Positions 25,495 to 33,241 of a DNA stretch of 64,000 bases are shown piece after piece. Both the position numbers and the translations under genes were made by a program. Location of the stretch: contig CAKRAK010000009.1 of NCBI GenBank assembly GCA_934294885.1, positions 1 through 64,000 of the forward strand, given 5' to 3'. Under the pieces are notes generated by a model. The model was not told the DNA's origin and did no database searches. It saw nothing but the letters and a program-made list of their open reading frames with translations. The DNA comes from an uncultured Lachnospiraceae bacterium. GTDB taxonomy: Bacteria > Bacillota > Clostridia > Lachnospirales > Lachnospiraceae. Position 1 is the stretch's first letter. The number at the start of each line of letters is the position of its first letter.

Positions 25495-26403
25495 TCATGC
25501 CTCGCCGCTTACCATCCATGGAGAAGGCTGAGCTACCATTATGCTTCTCTTGTCACTCTTTGAAATGGCAATCTGCAAAACCTCTGTATTTTTTATATTG
25601 TATTTTTCAAATATATTTTTGATACTTACAAGCATATTAAGCTCCAAAGTATAGATAATAAACTGCATTTGCGGATTTACCTCTAATAAAACCTTAATCT
25701 CATCCTCCAAACGTTCAGAAGCAACAATAAATGCAAGCCTAGGTGTGGGAACATCCTTTAAATTCTCCTGACAAAGCTTCGGAATAATATTCACATTATG
25801 TACACCGAACTTGCTGACATTATCCTGCAGGGAACGCATATCTCTTTCATCCGGTTCCACAGCAATGATCGTACCCTCACTGGCTTCTATTGCAGCTTCA
25901 ATTACAATACTTTCACCGCTTACAATACAAATTGTATCGCCCACATCACAGGAAAGCATATTCATAATAACCGCACGAATCTCATGACCAACATAATTAA
26001 CGGAGCCCTTTGAAAAGTATTCATTCCGGATGCCGTAACGGGATGCCTCTCTTGTATTCTCATTGATAATAAAAATTACCATAGGTTCCGTAATCTTACG
26101 ATCCATATATTCTTTTACTTTTCTTGTCTTAACTTCATCTTCCTTACTTGTTCCAATGCCAAGCCACATATCATATTCGCCATATCCGCCTTCCCATAAT
26201 TCATAAAACAGATCCGGCTGGCTTTCATCCGCAAATATCATAACCCGTTTGTGAGTCTCTATCGTTGGTAATACATTCTTCTTCTTTCCGCAGATATTAA
26301 GCATCTTTATCTTCTCAGGGCTTACGCCCATTCGATCGGCAAAATTACCAACCCAGGCCAACATTTCATTGGTATTATATACCTTCATTCCACTTGTCTC
26401 CAT
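25495..26403 (-). CDS. Degenerate CbiE/CbiT-like protein (precorrin methyltransferase fold), probable pseudoenzyme
   Basis: A 302-residue protein. Residues 123-~300 align by eye with CbiT, the cobalamin C15-methyltransferase: YGIRNEYFSKGSVNYVGHEIRA parallels the CbiT start, IVIEAAIEASEGTIIAVEPDERDM parallels the SAM-fold strand and helix, and FGVHNVNII follows. The glycine-rich SAM loop, expected as DIGAGTGS, reads IVSGESI, so cofactor binding is probably lost. Residues 1-~120 resemble a worn CbiE domain. No cobalamin genes are adjacent; neighbours are spoVAD-AE and a CarD-like gene. ATG at 26403 was chosen for its GGGAGG site. The present function is unknown. Confidence 0.7.
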   Translation of the reverse strand: METSGMKVYNTNEMLAWVGNFADRMGVSPEKIKMLNICGKKKNVLPTIETHKRVMIFADESQPDLFYELWEGGYGEYDMWLGIGTSKEDEVKTRKVKEYMDRKITEPMVIFIINENTREASRYGIRNEYFSKGSVNYVGHEIRAVIMNMLSCDVGDTICIVSGESIVIEAAIEASEGTIIAVEPDERDMRSLQDNVSKFGVHNVNIIPKLCQENLKDVPTPRLAFIVASERLEDEIKVLLEVNPQMQFIIYTLELNMLVSIKNIFEKYNIKNTEVLQIAISKSDKRSIMVAQPSPWMVSGEA

Positions 26404-26502
26404 ATCCGTTACCTCCCACAATGATATACATTTTCATATCCATTATTTTACCCCAAAACAGTCGCCATTACAACATATATAAACGATAAAAAGCGCCGCA
26501 TC

Positions 26503-27024
26503 CTAAGATGCTGGCGCCATTTCCTTAACTAATCTTCTATGATCGATATACTCTTCTACTTCGTTTTTTTCAATATTCAGACTAACTGCAAGCTCTCCAT
26601 ACAAATTGTCAGTTGCACTCTTCAAATACCGTTCATCACAGGCTGACATCTTCTTTCCCTGTGCCAGACGTTCCTCTTTTCTTTTCAACACGGTGTTGAT
26701 GACTCGGATCCATTCCCTGCAGTCACAGGAACGAATCGCTTCCTTATAAGCCAATTCACGATTCTTATCGTTTTCTTCCTGAATCTCTTCTATCGTTGTC
26801 ATCTCATCAATCAACTCGTAAGCCTCGTCTTTATCGACAACTTTTCTCATAACAATCTTTTGATTATTTACCGGGGTATATACTTTACTGCCTTTCGTAT
26901 ATAATGGTGTAAGTGTGTAATATTCTTTCTCACAATCCACGCCGGACATATTCATCGGTCCAACTGCTTCCACTTCACAAACACCATTCATTCCATAAAC
27001 AACATATTCACCGATACCAAACAT
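26503..27024 (-). CDS. CarD/CdnL-family transcription regulator
   Basis: A 173-residue protein whose N-terminus (MFGIGEYVVYGMNGVCEVEAV) is the CarD_CdnL_TRCF RNA-polymerase-interacting Tudor-like domain, followed by an all-helical C-terminal region (about 75-170). Such proteins bind the RNA polymerase beta subunit and tune initiation. The ATG at 27024 follows GAGGAGA; a longer in-frame reading begins at a TTG without a site. It stands alone between the CbiT-like gene and DegV on the same strand. Targets are not evident. Confidence 0.88.
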   Translation of the reverse strand: MFGIGEYVVYGMNGVCEVEAVGPMNMSGVDCEKEYYTLTPLYTKGSKVYTPVNNQKIVMRKVVDKDEAYELIDEMTTIEEIQEENDKNRELAYKEAIRSCDCREWIRVINTVLKRKEERLAQGKKMSACDERYLKSATDNLYGELAVSLNIEKNEVEEYIDHRRLVKEMAPAS

Positions 27025-27229
27025 TTTTCTCCTCTCTTTCTCATTTATTTCTGGCAATCGCCTGTCTTCTAACTTTTTTCATCATAACATTTCTTGTTGT
27101 TTTTTGTAAGAATTTTCGTATTTTTCTCCGTTTTTAACACTTCCGGATATTGAAATTGTGCATAATGACAAGCACTATAGAATACTAATTATAGCTTTCC
27201 ACTTTTTTAACATTTTATACCAGTTTACA

Positions 27230-27264
27230 AAAAGAAAAGCTGCCACAGCAATTACTGTGACAGC
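27230..27264 (-). terminator. Terminator after the degV-family gene
   Basis: GCTGTCACAG and CTGTGGCAGC arms (one mismatch, six-base loop) are followed on the minus strand by TTTTCTTTTTG. It lies 12 bp past the stop codon at 27276. Confidence 0.85.
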
Positions 27265-27275
27265 CTGTTTATAGG

Positions 27276-28169
27276 TTATCTATTATATTTTCTTAATAAT
27301 CCCACCCCTAATGGATAAGGACCTGTATGGACACCAATCATGGCCCCAATCTGACAAATAGCAATCTGCTCTTTTTGAGAGTAGGTTTTCAGGGATTCCA
27401 ACAGCTGCTCCCGAAAAGCAACTGCCTCATCATAATCGTAGCCATATCCGATTACAATCTCGTAATCATCTGCCGATTCTCCGATTTCCTCAAAATGGCT
27501 CTTCACTTTATCAATCACCTTCTGTATGGACTTACCTCTGCTTCTTGCTACCCCAAAAGGAAAGATTTCTCCTTCCTTCAGTATGATCATCGGTCTGATT
27601 TTTAATGCATTAATTGCCACCTTCATTACTTTTCCCACACGACCGCCATGAATCAGATAATCCATATTACCGACCGTAAAGATTATACGTCCGGTTTCTT
27701 TAATGCGATTAATCGTCTCTACACTCTTTTCCAGACTATAACCTGCATCCCGCATCTTTACAACTTCCAATACCAGTATTCCCTGCAGAACCGTATTCAC
27801 CGTAGCGTCAATCACCTCAATCCGGGCATCCGGATAATCCTCTAACACAATATCCTTAGCTGTATTTGCCGAATTATAAGAACCACTGAATTTTGTTGTA
27901 ATACAAATACATAAGATATCCTTTCCCTCTTTTAAGTAAGGTGTAAACGCATTCACATAATCATCTACAGACGGAAGAGACGTTTTCGGAAACACATCCG
28001 GATTGTCAATCATTTTCTGATAAAATTCATGTACCTTCAGTTCTTCATTTTCCTTAAAATATGTCTTTTGGTCAAAGGATATATAAAAAGGGACCACATG
28101 TATATTTTTTTCCTTCGCAAGCTCCACTGTCAAATCACAGGAACTGTCACTAATTATTTGATATGCCAT
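27276..28169 (-). CDS. DegV family fatty-acid-binding protein
   Basis: A 297-residue cytoplasmic protein of the DegV/FakB family, two-domain proteins that hold a fatty acid. In organisms with FakA they present it for phosphorylation. The start YQIISDSSCDLTVELAKEKNI and the middle motif FTVGNMDYLIHGGRVGK are characteristic; the C-terminal MIGVHTGPYPLGVGL segment matches the family's G(T/P)HxGPG-like end. No fakA kinase gene is nearby, so the physiological partner is unknown. The ATG follows TAGGAGAG. Single-gene unit with its own terminator. Confidence 0.93.
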   Translation of the reverse strand: MAYQIISDSSCDLTVELAKEKNIHVVPFYISFDQKTYFKENEELKVHEFYQKMIDNPDVFPKTSLPSVDDYVNAFTPYLKEGKDILCICITTKFSGSYNSANTAKDIVLEDYPDARIEVIDATVNTVLQGILVLEVVKMRDAGYSLEKSVETINRIKETGRIIFTVGNMDYLIHGGRVGKVMKVAINALKIRPMIILKEGEIFPFGVARSRGKSIQKVIDKVKSHFEEIGESADDYEIVIGYGYDYDEAVAFREQLLESLKTYSQKEQIAICQIGAMIGVHTGPYPLGVGLLRKYNR

Positions 28170-28280
28170 ATAAACTCTCCTAATGATGATCCGTATTTTT
28201 GTATATAGTTTTTAATACTACATCTTAATGCACATGTACTATATCACACAACTTTAAAAATAACAAGTATTTTCCATAAA

Positions 28281-28313
28281 TAAAGCCACACATTTTCATA
28301 AATGTATGACTTT
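28281..28313 (-). terminator. Hairpin after the small helical protein gene
   Basis: AAAGTCATACATTT and AAATGTGTGGCTTT arms with a short loop are followed by ATTTATGG on the minus strand, about 55 bp past the stop codon at 28369. A modest U tract makes it a moderate terminator. Confidence 0.6.
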
Positions 28314-28368
28314 ATACTTTCAATATATTGTAATCGTCGTATAAACCCTTTCGGTTCAAATAATCCCT

Positions 28369-28800
28369 TTACAAAAACTGTCTGATATCCTTCATCATAG
28401 ACTCTTCTACCTTTAACAATTCCCTTGCCAGTTCCTTACTTTCTCTGGATGCATTAATATACTGATTCATATAACCGGCAATGGACTGAATACCCATATT
28501 ACACCCATCCATCATAAGCTTTGCGACCTGACTGCTGTCGGGATGCATTGCCATCTTTACCTCTGTTGTGACCCAGGACATTGCTGACGCCATAATACCC
28601 GGCTCTTCCTCCTTTGCCCCGTTTAACATAAGCTGCTCCCCAATTCTTTTCTCCAGCTGTTCATGCTTTTTCTCATAAGAACAAAGCATTTCCATCTGTT
28701 TTTCATCCCGTACATAATCCATAATCTGTTCCATACTGTTAATTGCCATTTTGCAACCGGAATTACATTCCTTTAATAATTCAACTGTTTGTGATGCCAT
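28369..28800 (-). CDS. Small all-helical protein, ferritin-like or DUF2383-like, function unknown
   Basis: A 143-residue soluble protein, predicted entirely helical, with regularly spaced Glu, His and Met residues (for example EKKHEQLEKRIGEQL and VKMAMHPDSSQVAKLMMDGC). The pattern suggests a four-helix bundle, as in ferritin-like stress or spore proteins, but no clear metal-binding ExxH pair is visible. The ATG at 28800 follows GAGAGGG; a longer reading to 28893 adds a hydrophobic stretch without a ribosome site and was not accepted. It stands alone between terminators. No confident family was recognised. Confidence 0.7.
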   Translation of the reverse strand: MASQTVELLKECNSGCKMAINSMEQIMDYVRDEKQMEMLCSYEKKHEQLEKRIGEQLMLNGAKEEEPGIMASAMSWVTTEVKMAMHPDSSQVAKLMMDGCNMGIQSIAGYMNQYINASRESKELARELLKVEESMMKDIRQFL

Positions 28801-29127
28801 GATATTTTCCCTCTCTTTGTTATATAGACATTTTTTACAATGGATATACCATCTTTGAATCAGTATAACCAAAAGAATCCAATTTCTATTCATAATGAGA
28901 AAAAAATATATTTTTATTTTTTCCTTTTTTGTGATTATTGACCAATATTTAATTTTTGATTTTACATTTTAAGCACACAAAAGACATATTTTTTTCACAT
29001 TTTTACTCTATACTTACATCTTGTAAGAGCTTTTCATATGATACAACTAAGTTGTATCGAAATCCTCTCCCCCTCATTAAAAGAAGGTCTGGTGCGAGTC
29101 AGACCTTCTTCCTTTTTGTTATTCTCT
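28801..29127. other. AT-rich intergenic stretch with a palindrome and a terminator
   Basis: No gene is visible. It must hold the promoter of the small helical protein (minus strand), a perfect 9-bp odd-centred palindrome at 29040-29058 (GATACAACT-A-AGTTGTATC), and the hairpin at 29081-29110. Confidence 0.5.
29077..29110. terminator. Terminator after trmO
   Basis: A perfect 11-bp stem (29081-29091 with 29100-29110) has TTTT on its minus-strand side and CCTTTTTG on its plus-strand side. It serves trmO, which ends at 29128 on the minus strand. Confidence 0.8.
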
Positions 29128-29856
29128 TTATGATTCCCTTATATTTACCTTATAAGCTTCCGGTTTGTTTTTAATCTCTACAACCTCATATACCTTTAGC
29201 AAATTTCCCTTTACCGTAAAATGCACATCCCTGCCACAGTAGGACACACCATATTTTCTGTTTTCATCATCATGGTAAGACGGTCTTGGATCCTGTTTTA
29301 AAACTCCGATAATTCCCGGTCTCTTTTCTTCCGGAAATAATTCCAGCAAATCCTTCGGAAACTCAACCTCTAATTCGTAATCCGCAACATCCTTTGCAAA
29401 GCCCCCCTTTGCCTCCGGATGACAATCGGCATGAGGTAAATATGGCTTGATATCGTAAATCGGAGTTCTATCCTTTAAATCAATACCGGACACATATAAG
29501 ACCGGTCCCTGTTTTGTTAATTCTATCCTTTCCAGCTTCACACAGGACAACCCGATTCCGTTTGGTCGGAAAGGAGAACGGGTTGCAAATACCCCTACCG
29601 GTGTGTTACCGCCCAATCTTGGAGGCTTCACCGTAGCTGACCAATGTTTCCGAGAGACATTCTGAAATTCCCACAGCAGCCATATATAATCAAATCCCTC
29701 CAGTCCCTTAATGGCATCCGGATTTCGGTATTTCGGTTCGAAAATAATCGTTCCTGTTAACTCCGAAACCAGACCGCTCTGCCTTGGCAATCCGAATTTT
29801 TCCGGAAAATCCGTTTCTATATGTGCAATTACTTCCAAATACTTTTTTTCATCCAT
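29128..29856 (-). CDS. trmO: tRNA (N6-threonylcarbamoyladenosine(37)-N6)-methyltransferase TrmO
   Basis: SAM-dependent enzyme that methylates t6A37 of tRNA-Thr, formerly YaeB/TsaA. The N-terminal TsaA beta-barrel domain shows GFDYIWLLWEF and the hallmark VGVFATRSPFRPNGIGLSCV, then GIDLKDRTPIYDIKPYLPHAD. A C-terminal domain (about residues 165-235) includes LKQDPRPSYHDD. It has the full length of 242 residues. The ATG at 29856 has an AAGGA about 11 bases upstream; a GTG nine bases earlier is too close to that site. Single-gene unit. Confidence 0.93.
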   Translation of the reverse strand: MDEKKYLEVIAHIETDFPEKFGLPRQSGLVSELTGTIIFEPKYRNPDAIKGLEGFDYIWLLWEFQNVSRKHWSATVKPPRLGGNTPVGVFATRSPFRPNGIGLSCVKLERIELTKQGPVLYVSGIDLKDRTPIYDIKPYLPHADCHPEAKGGFAKDVADYELEVEFPKDLLELFPEEKRPGIIGVLKQDPRPSYHDDENRKYGVSYCGRDVHFTVKGNLLKVYEVVEIKNKPEAYKVNIRES

Positions 29857-29926
29857 CCTTCTCACTATCCTTACATTCCATTATCCCATCAGGTAATCCT
29901 GCCTCATACCTGTTTTGCTATTTATC

Positions 29927-31705
29927 TTATCCATCCGGTTGCGGGATGTCAAGAATGACAGGGGGATTTCCTTGGGCTGTCGCGGCCTCCACTGAATTAC
30001 TGACACATAATCTGCCATATCCCCCAAGGAAATCCGGAACGGATTCCTGAAAGGGCAATGGCACTGCCCCCTTGGTCAATAATGCTCTCATTTTCTCTCC
30101 GTACAGATACGAATCGTTCCCATTCCCAATACCGTACTCCATTAAAAGTGCACACGCCCCTGTTACAAAGGGTGCTGCAAAGGAGGTTCCCGTTACACTC
30201 TGATAACCTCCCCCTGCACTACAGGTACGAATCCCTACTGCCGGTGCACACAAATCCGGTTTCTGCAGCAGATCATAAAATTCAGAACCTCTTCCGGAAA
30301 AGGAGGCATACACATAATTTCGGGAATCATAGCCGCTTACTGTAATAACACTTTTTGCTGTTCCCGGAATCACTAACGTATTGTTCAGCGCAGGCTGCGT
30401 AAAATAAATATCCGACGAAGTACTTCCTGCAACAGGAAGCCACATATTATATTGACCATTTATAATATTTCTGGGAACCAATATGATTTTCCAAATTCCG
30501 TAGGATAAGTATACATCCTGTGGTGTCACAGAGATATAAATTTCCTGCCGACGGTTGTAAGGAGTCGGTTCTCCGTACAAAACAGAAATACGGTTTCCAT
30601 CTACTCTGTAATTTTGTATCTCACTGTAAGAGGAAAAAGGTCCGATTCGTTTTCCTCCGGGCAATTCCATAAAAATATCAATCGCATCCTCAAAAGCTTT
30701 CCATATTTGCAGATTAAAAGATGTAAGATAATTTTCAACAACAAACTCATGTACCTTCTCCTGATAAAAATACGGTACATACGAAAGTCGTCCCCCTGCA
30801 TGTCTTCCACTTAATCCTTCATTACCGCTTCCGGCAACAATACTGAGCTGATATAAGCCTGCAACGGTATCTAAGTAAGTCTCCACAATGGAATCCCCCA
30901 TATGGTCACCATAATTATTACCGAAACTGATATTTACTGCCATAGGTTTTCTTTGTTGTATGCTTCTTCTGATGGCATAATCAACCCCCAACATTAACTG
31001 TGTGGTTCTGGGGAAACCATAATCATCAGGATTACCCAGGCGCACGACAATAATATCCGCCTCCGGCGCCATACCTACAATACTTCCTTCCGATGCCCTT
31101 CCGTTTCCCGCCATAATTCCCAATACTGCCGTTCCGTGTCCACTCCCGTCAAAATAAGAGAAATAGCCCCCTTTCTCTATCAATTCGTTAATTTCTCCTT
31201 CGGAATACTCCCTTCCAAAACTATATTCCTCCGGAGGCATACCTTCCTTCGTCTGATCCCAATAATACAATATTCTGGTAGTGCCATCTTCCCTTCTAAA
31301 GTCAGGGTGGAATATATCCACCCCGGAATCGATACATGCCACAATAACCCCTTTTCCCCGAAGATTATAATCCGGCAGCCGTACCCGGTTGACACAGGAG
31401 CTGGCAATTCCCTCCATCTGCTGTAAATACAGACTTTTCGGCTTCTCTATATAATCAATCTGAGGATAAGCCGATAGCCGGTCAATTTTTTCTGCCGGCA
31501 TTTTTGTTACTCCATACCCCCCTAACAGTTCATTAATCTCGATGGAAAGTTCTTCCCGAATCACATCCAGGTTACCGGTATACCGTATAATCAGTTCCCA
31601 TTCCTCTAAAGTCTCATCATACCCCACATTCAGATTCAGACTTTCTTTTCTGATATCTAACGGTGTATCTACTGCCATTTTTAATTCAACACTGGTTTTT
31701 TCCAC
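29927..31705 (-). CDS. Subtilisin-family serine protease, Csp-like
   Basis: A 592-residue S8 protease without signal peptide or membrane segment. The catalytic triad is intact: Asp in VIVACIDSGVD, His in GSGHGTAVLGIMAG and Ser in VTGTSFAAPF. A short N-terminal region (1-~95) may act as a prodomain, and a ~150-residue insertion lies between the His and Ser blocks. This resembles clostridial Csp proteases (CspA/B/C), which handle cortex-hydrolase activation in spore germination. Nearby spore genes fit that role, but it is inference. A GTG start at 31705 was selected because AAAGGA lies six bases upstream; the ATG at 31678 has no site. Confidence 0.82.
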   Translation of the reverse strand: MEKTSVELKMAVDTPLDIRKESLNLNVGYDETLEEWELIIRYTGNLDVIREELSIEINELLGGYGVTKMPAEKIDRLSAYPQIDYIEKPKSLYLQQMEGIASSCVNRVRLPDYNLRGKGVIVACIDSGVDIFHPDFRREDGTTRILYYWDQTKEGMPPEEYSFGREYSEGEINELIEKGGYFSYFDGSGHGTAVLGIMAGNGRASEGSIVGMAPEADIIVVRLGNPDDYGFPRTTQLMLGVDYAIRRSIQQRKPMAVNISFGNNYGDHMGDSIVETYLDTVAGLYQLSIVAGSGNEGLSGRHAGGRLSYVPYFYQEKVHEFVVENYLTSFNLQIWKAFEDAIDIFMELPGGKRIGPFSSYSEIQNYRVDGNRISVLYGEPTPYNRRQEIYISVTPQDVYLSYGIWKIILVPRNIINGQYNMWLPVAGSTSSDIYFTQPALNNTLVIPGTAKSVITVSGYDSRNYVYASFSGRGSEFYDLLQKPDLCAPAVGIRTCSAGGGYQSVTGTSFAAPFVTGACALLMEYGIGNGNDSYLYGEKMRALLTKGAVPLPFQESVPDFLGGYGRLCVSNSVEAATAQGNPPVILDIPQPDG

Positions 31706-31832
31706 AAAAAATCCTTTTCTTTTATCATATGCCGTCAAAAAAGGCAGTTGCTTTTTATTTCTGAAAAACAATTGTCACACAACATATAAAAATGAATAAA
31801 CTAACATTGTAAAGATAATTGGAGGATTTCAC

Positions 31833-32075
31833 ATGGGCGATTTATCAGCTACAAGCGGATGCGGATGTGGTTTTGGAGGCGGCAGTTGCTGTACATGGAT
31901 TATTCTGTTAATCATTTTATGTAGTTGCTGTGGAAATGATAACGGATGCGGCGGTAGCTTCTTTGGCGGCAACAATGGTTTTGGTGGCGACAACTGCTGC
32001 TGTATTATTATCATCCTGCTTCTCCTTTGCGGTTGCGGCGGTAATGGCAATTCCGGCTGCGGTTGCGGATGCTAA
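31833..32075 (+). CDS. Cys/Gly-rich miniprotein, possible spore-coat or surface protein
   Basis: An 80-residue protein composed mostly of Gly, Cys, Asn and two hydrophobic blocks (TWIILLIILCSCC and CCCIIIILLLLCGC), ending GCGCGC. The layout is a tandem duplication of a unit (Gly/Cys-rich, then Ile/Leu core flanked by Cys). A strong GGAGG site precedes the ATG, and codon use fits a real gene. Similar small proteins in related Firmicutes carry the name chorion-class high-cysteine protein. Function is unknown; a cross-linked coat protein is one possibility. Transcribed divergently from the Csp-like protease. Confidence 0.75.
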   Translation: MGDLSATSGCGCGFGGGSCCTWIILLIILCSCCGNDNGCGGSFFGGNNGFGGDNCCCIIIILLLLCGCGGNGNSGCGCGC

Positions 32076-32078
32076 TAT

Positions 32079-32113
32079 AAAAAAAGAACCGGAAATAATT
32101 GTATTTCCGGTTC
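32079..32113 (-). terminator. Terminator after pta
   Basis: A perfect 11-bp stem (32086-32096 with 32103-32113) is followed by TTTTTTTA on the minus strand. It lies 22 bp past the pta stop and may also slow plus-strand transcription from the miniprotein. Confidence 0.85.
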
Positions 32114-32134
32114 TAACCATTTAAATAAATTCAA

Positions 32135-33118
32135 TTAAGATAATGCAGCAGTTATAATTGCCATAGAATAAACCTCTGTTGCTGTACAACCCCGGGATAA
32201 ATCATTGATTGGAGAATTTAATCCCAAAAGGATTGGTCCATAAGCCTCAAAATTACCCATTCTCTGAGCAATCTTGTAGCCAATATTACCTGCATTGATG
32301 TCAGGGAAAATAAATGTATTGGCACAGCCTGCCACCTCCGATTCAGGTGCCTTCTTGTTTGCAACCTTAGGGGAAACCGCAGCATCAAACTGCAACTCTC
32401 CATCGATTGGAATATCGGGATTCCGTTCCTTTGTCTTTCTTGCTGCATTCCGCATACGATCCACATCTTCGCCGGAACCGGAACCACATGTAGAATAGCT
32501 TAAGAATGCAACCTTCGGATCTACACCAAATACTCTGGCACAACGGATTGTCTCTTCTGCGATTTCTACCAATTCATCCTCTGTCGGTTTGATCACGATT
32601 CCGCAATCACCCATTGCCAATACTTCATTACCGCCGGTTACTGCCGGACGAACCAAAATAAAGCAGGATGAAACAATATTATTACCCGGCTTTGTTTTTA
32701 TCAGCTGCAATGCCGGTCTTACCGTATCTGCGGTGGAATAAGTGGCTCCACCTAATAATGCATCTGCATAACCCATCTTAACCAACATGGTTCCAAAATA
32801 ATTGTTCTGCTTCAGATAATCAGCGGCCTGCTGTCTTGTAACACCCTTACTCTTTCTTAATTCACAAAACTCATCTATCATTTTATCCATATCCGGAAAA
32901 TTCATCGGGTCAAGAATCTCTGCCCCCCGGATATTAAAACCACTTTCTTCCGCTTCAGCATAAATATCATCCGGATTTCCCACTAATACCGGACGAAGGA
33001 AATTACTTGCCAACAAACGGGAAGACGCTTCCAAAATACGAGAATCAGTTCCTTCAGTGAATACTATTGTCTTTGGATTTTTCTTCAATACATCAATTAA
33101 CTGTCCAAAACCAAACAT
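32135..33118 (-). CDS. pta: Phosphate acetyltransferase (Pta)
   Basis: Cytoplasmic enzyme converting acetyl-CoA and phosphate to acetyl-phosphate, the first step of acetate formation with ATP gain. The 327-residue length matches the short Firmicutes Pta. Family motifs include KTIVFTEGTDSRIL at the start, GMLVKMGYADALLGGA-type sequence in the middle and FIFPDINAGNIGYKIAQRM near the end. The ATG at 33118 was chosen since GGAGGAG lies just upstream; the ATG at 33133 would place that site inside the gene. No acetate kinase gene is adjacent, which is unusual but not unique. Confidence 0.95.
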   Translation of the reverse strand: MFGFGQLIDVLKKNPKTIVFTEGTDSRILEASSRLLASNFLRPVLVGNPDDIYAEAEESGFNIRGAEILDPMNFPDMDKMIDEFCELRKSKGVTRQQAADYLKQNNYFGTMLVKMGYADALLGGATYSTADTVRPALQLIKTKPGNNIVSSCFILVRPAVTGGNEVLAMGDCGIVIKPTEDELVEIAEETIRCARVFGVDPKVAFLSYSTCGSGSGEDVDRMRNAARKTKERNPDIPIDGELQFDAAVSPKVANKKAPESEVAGCANTFIFPDINAGNIGYKIAQRMGNFEAYGPILLGLNSPINDLSRGCTATEVYSMAIITAALS

Positions 33119-33241
33119 CTTTTTCTCCTCCATTTATCTTTGTATACAATCTAATTTTCATTATAGAAGTTTCTCATTATTTCACAAGTCTTTTTTCCAA
33201 AAAAATGCCATTTATAATGTTCTTTTTTCTATACAATACAA

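Noticed and set aside
28956..29174. A 72-residue plus-strand frame overlapping the trmO 3' end
   Set aside because: It crosses a palindrome and a terminator hairpin, lacks a ribosome site and shows no protein-like composition.
31829..32120. Long alternative frames on both strands over the Cys-rich miniprotein
   Set aside because: They arise from the low-complexity Gly/Cys codons. Only the plus-strand frame at 31833 has a strong GGAGG site and a sensible start.
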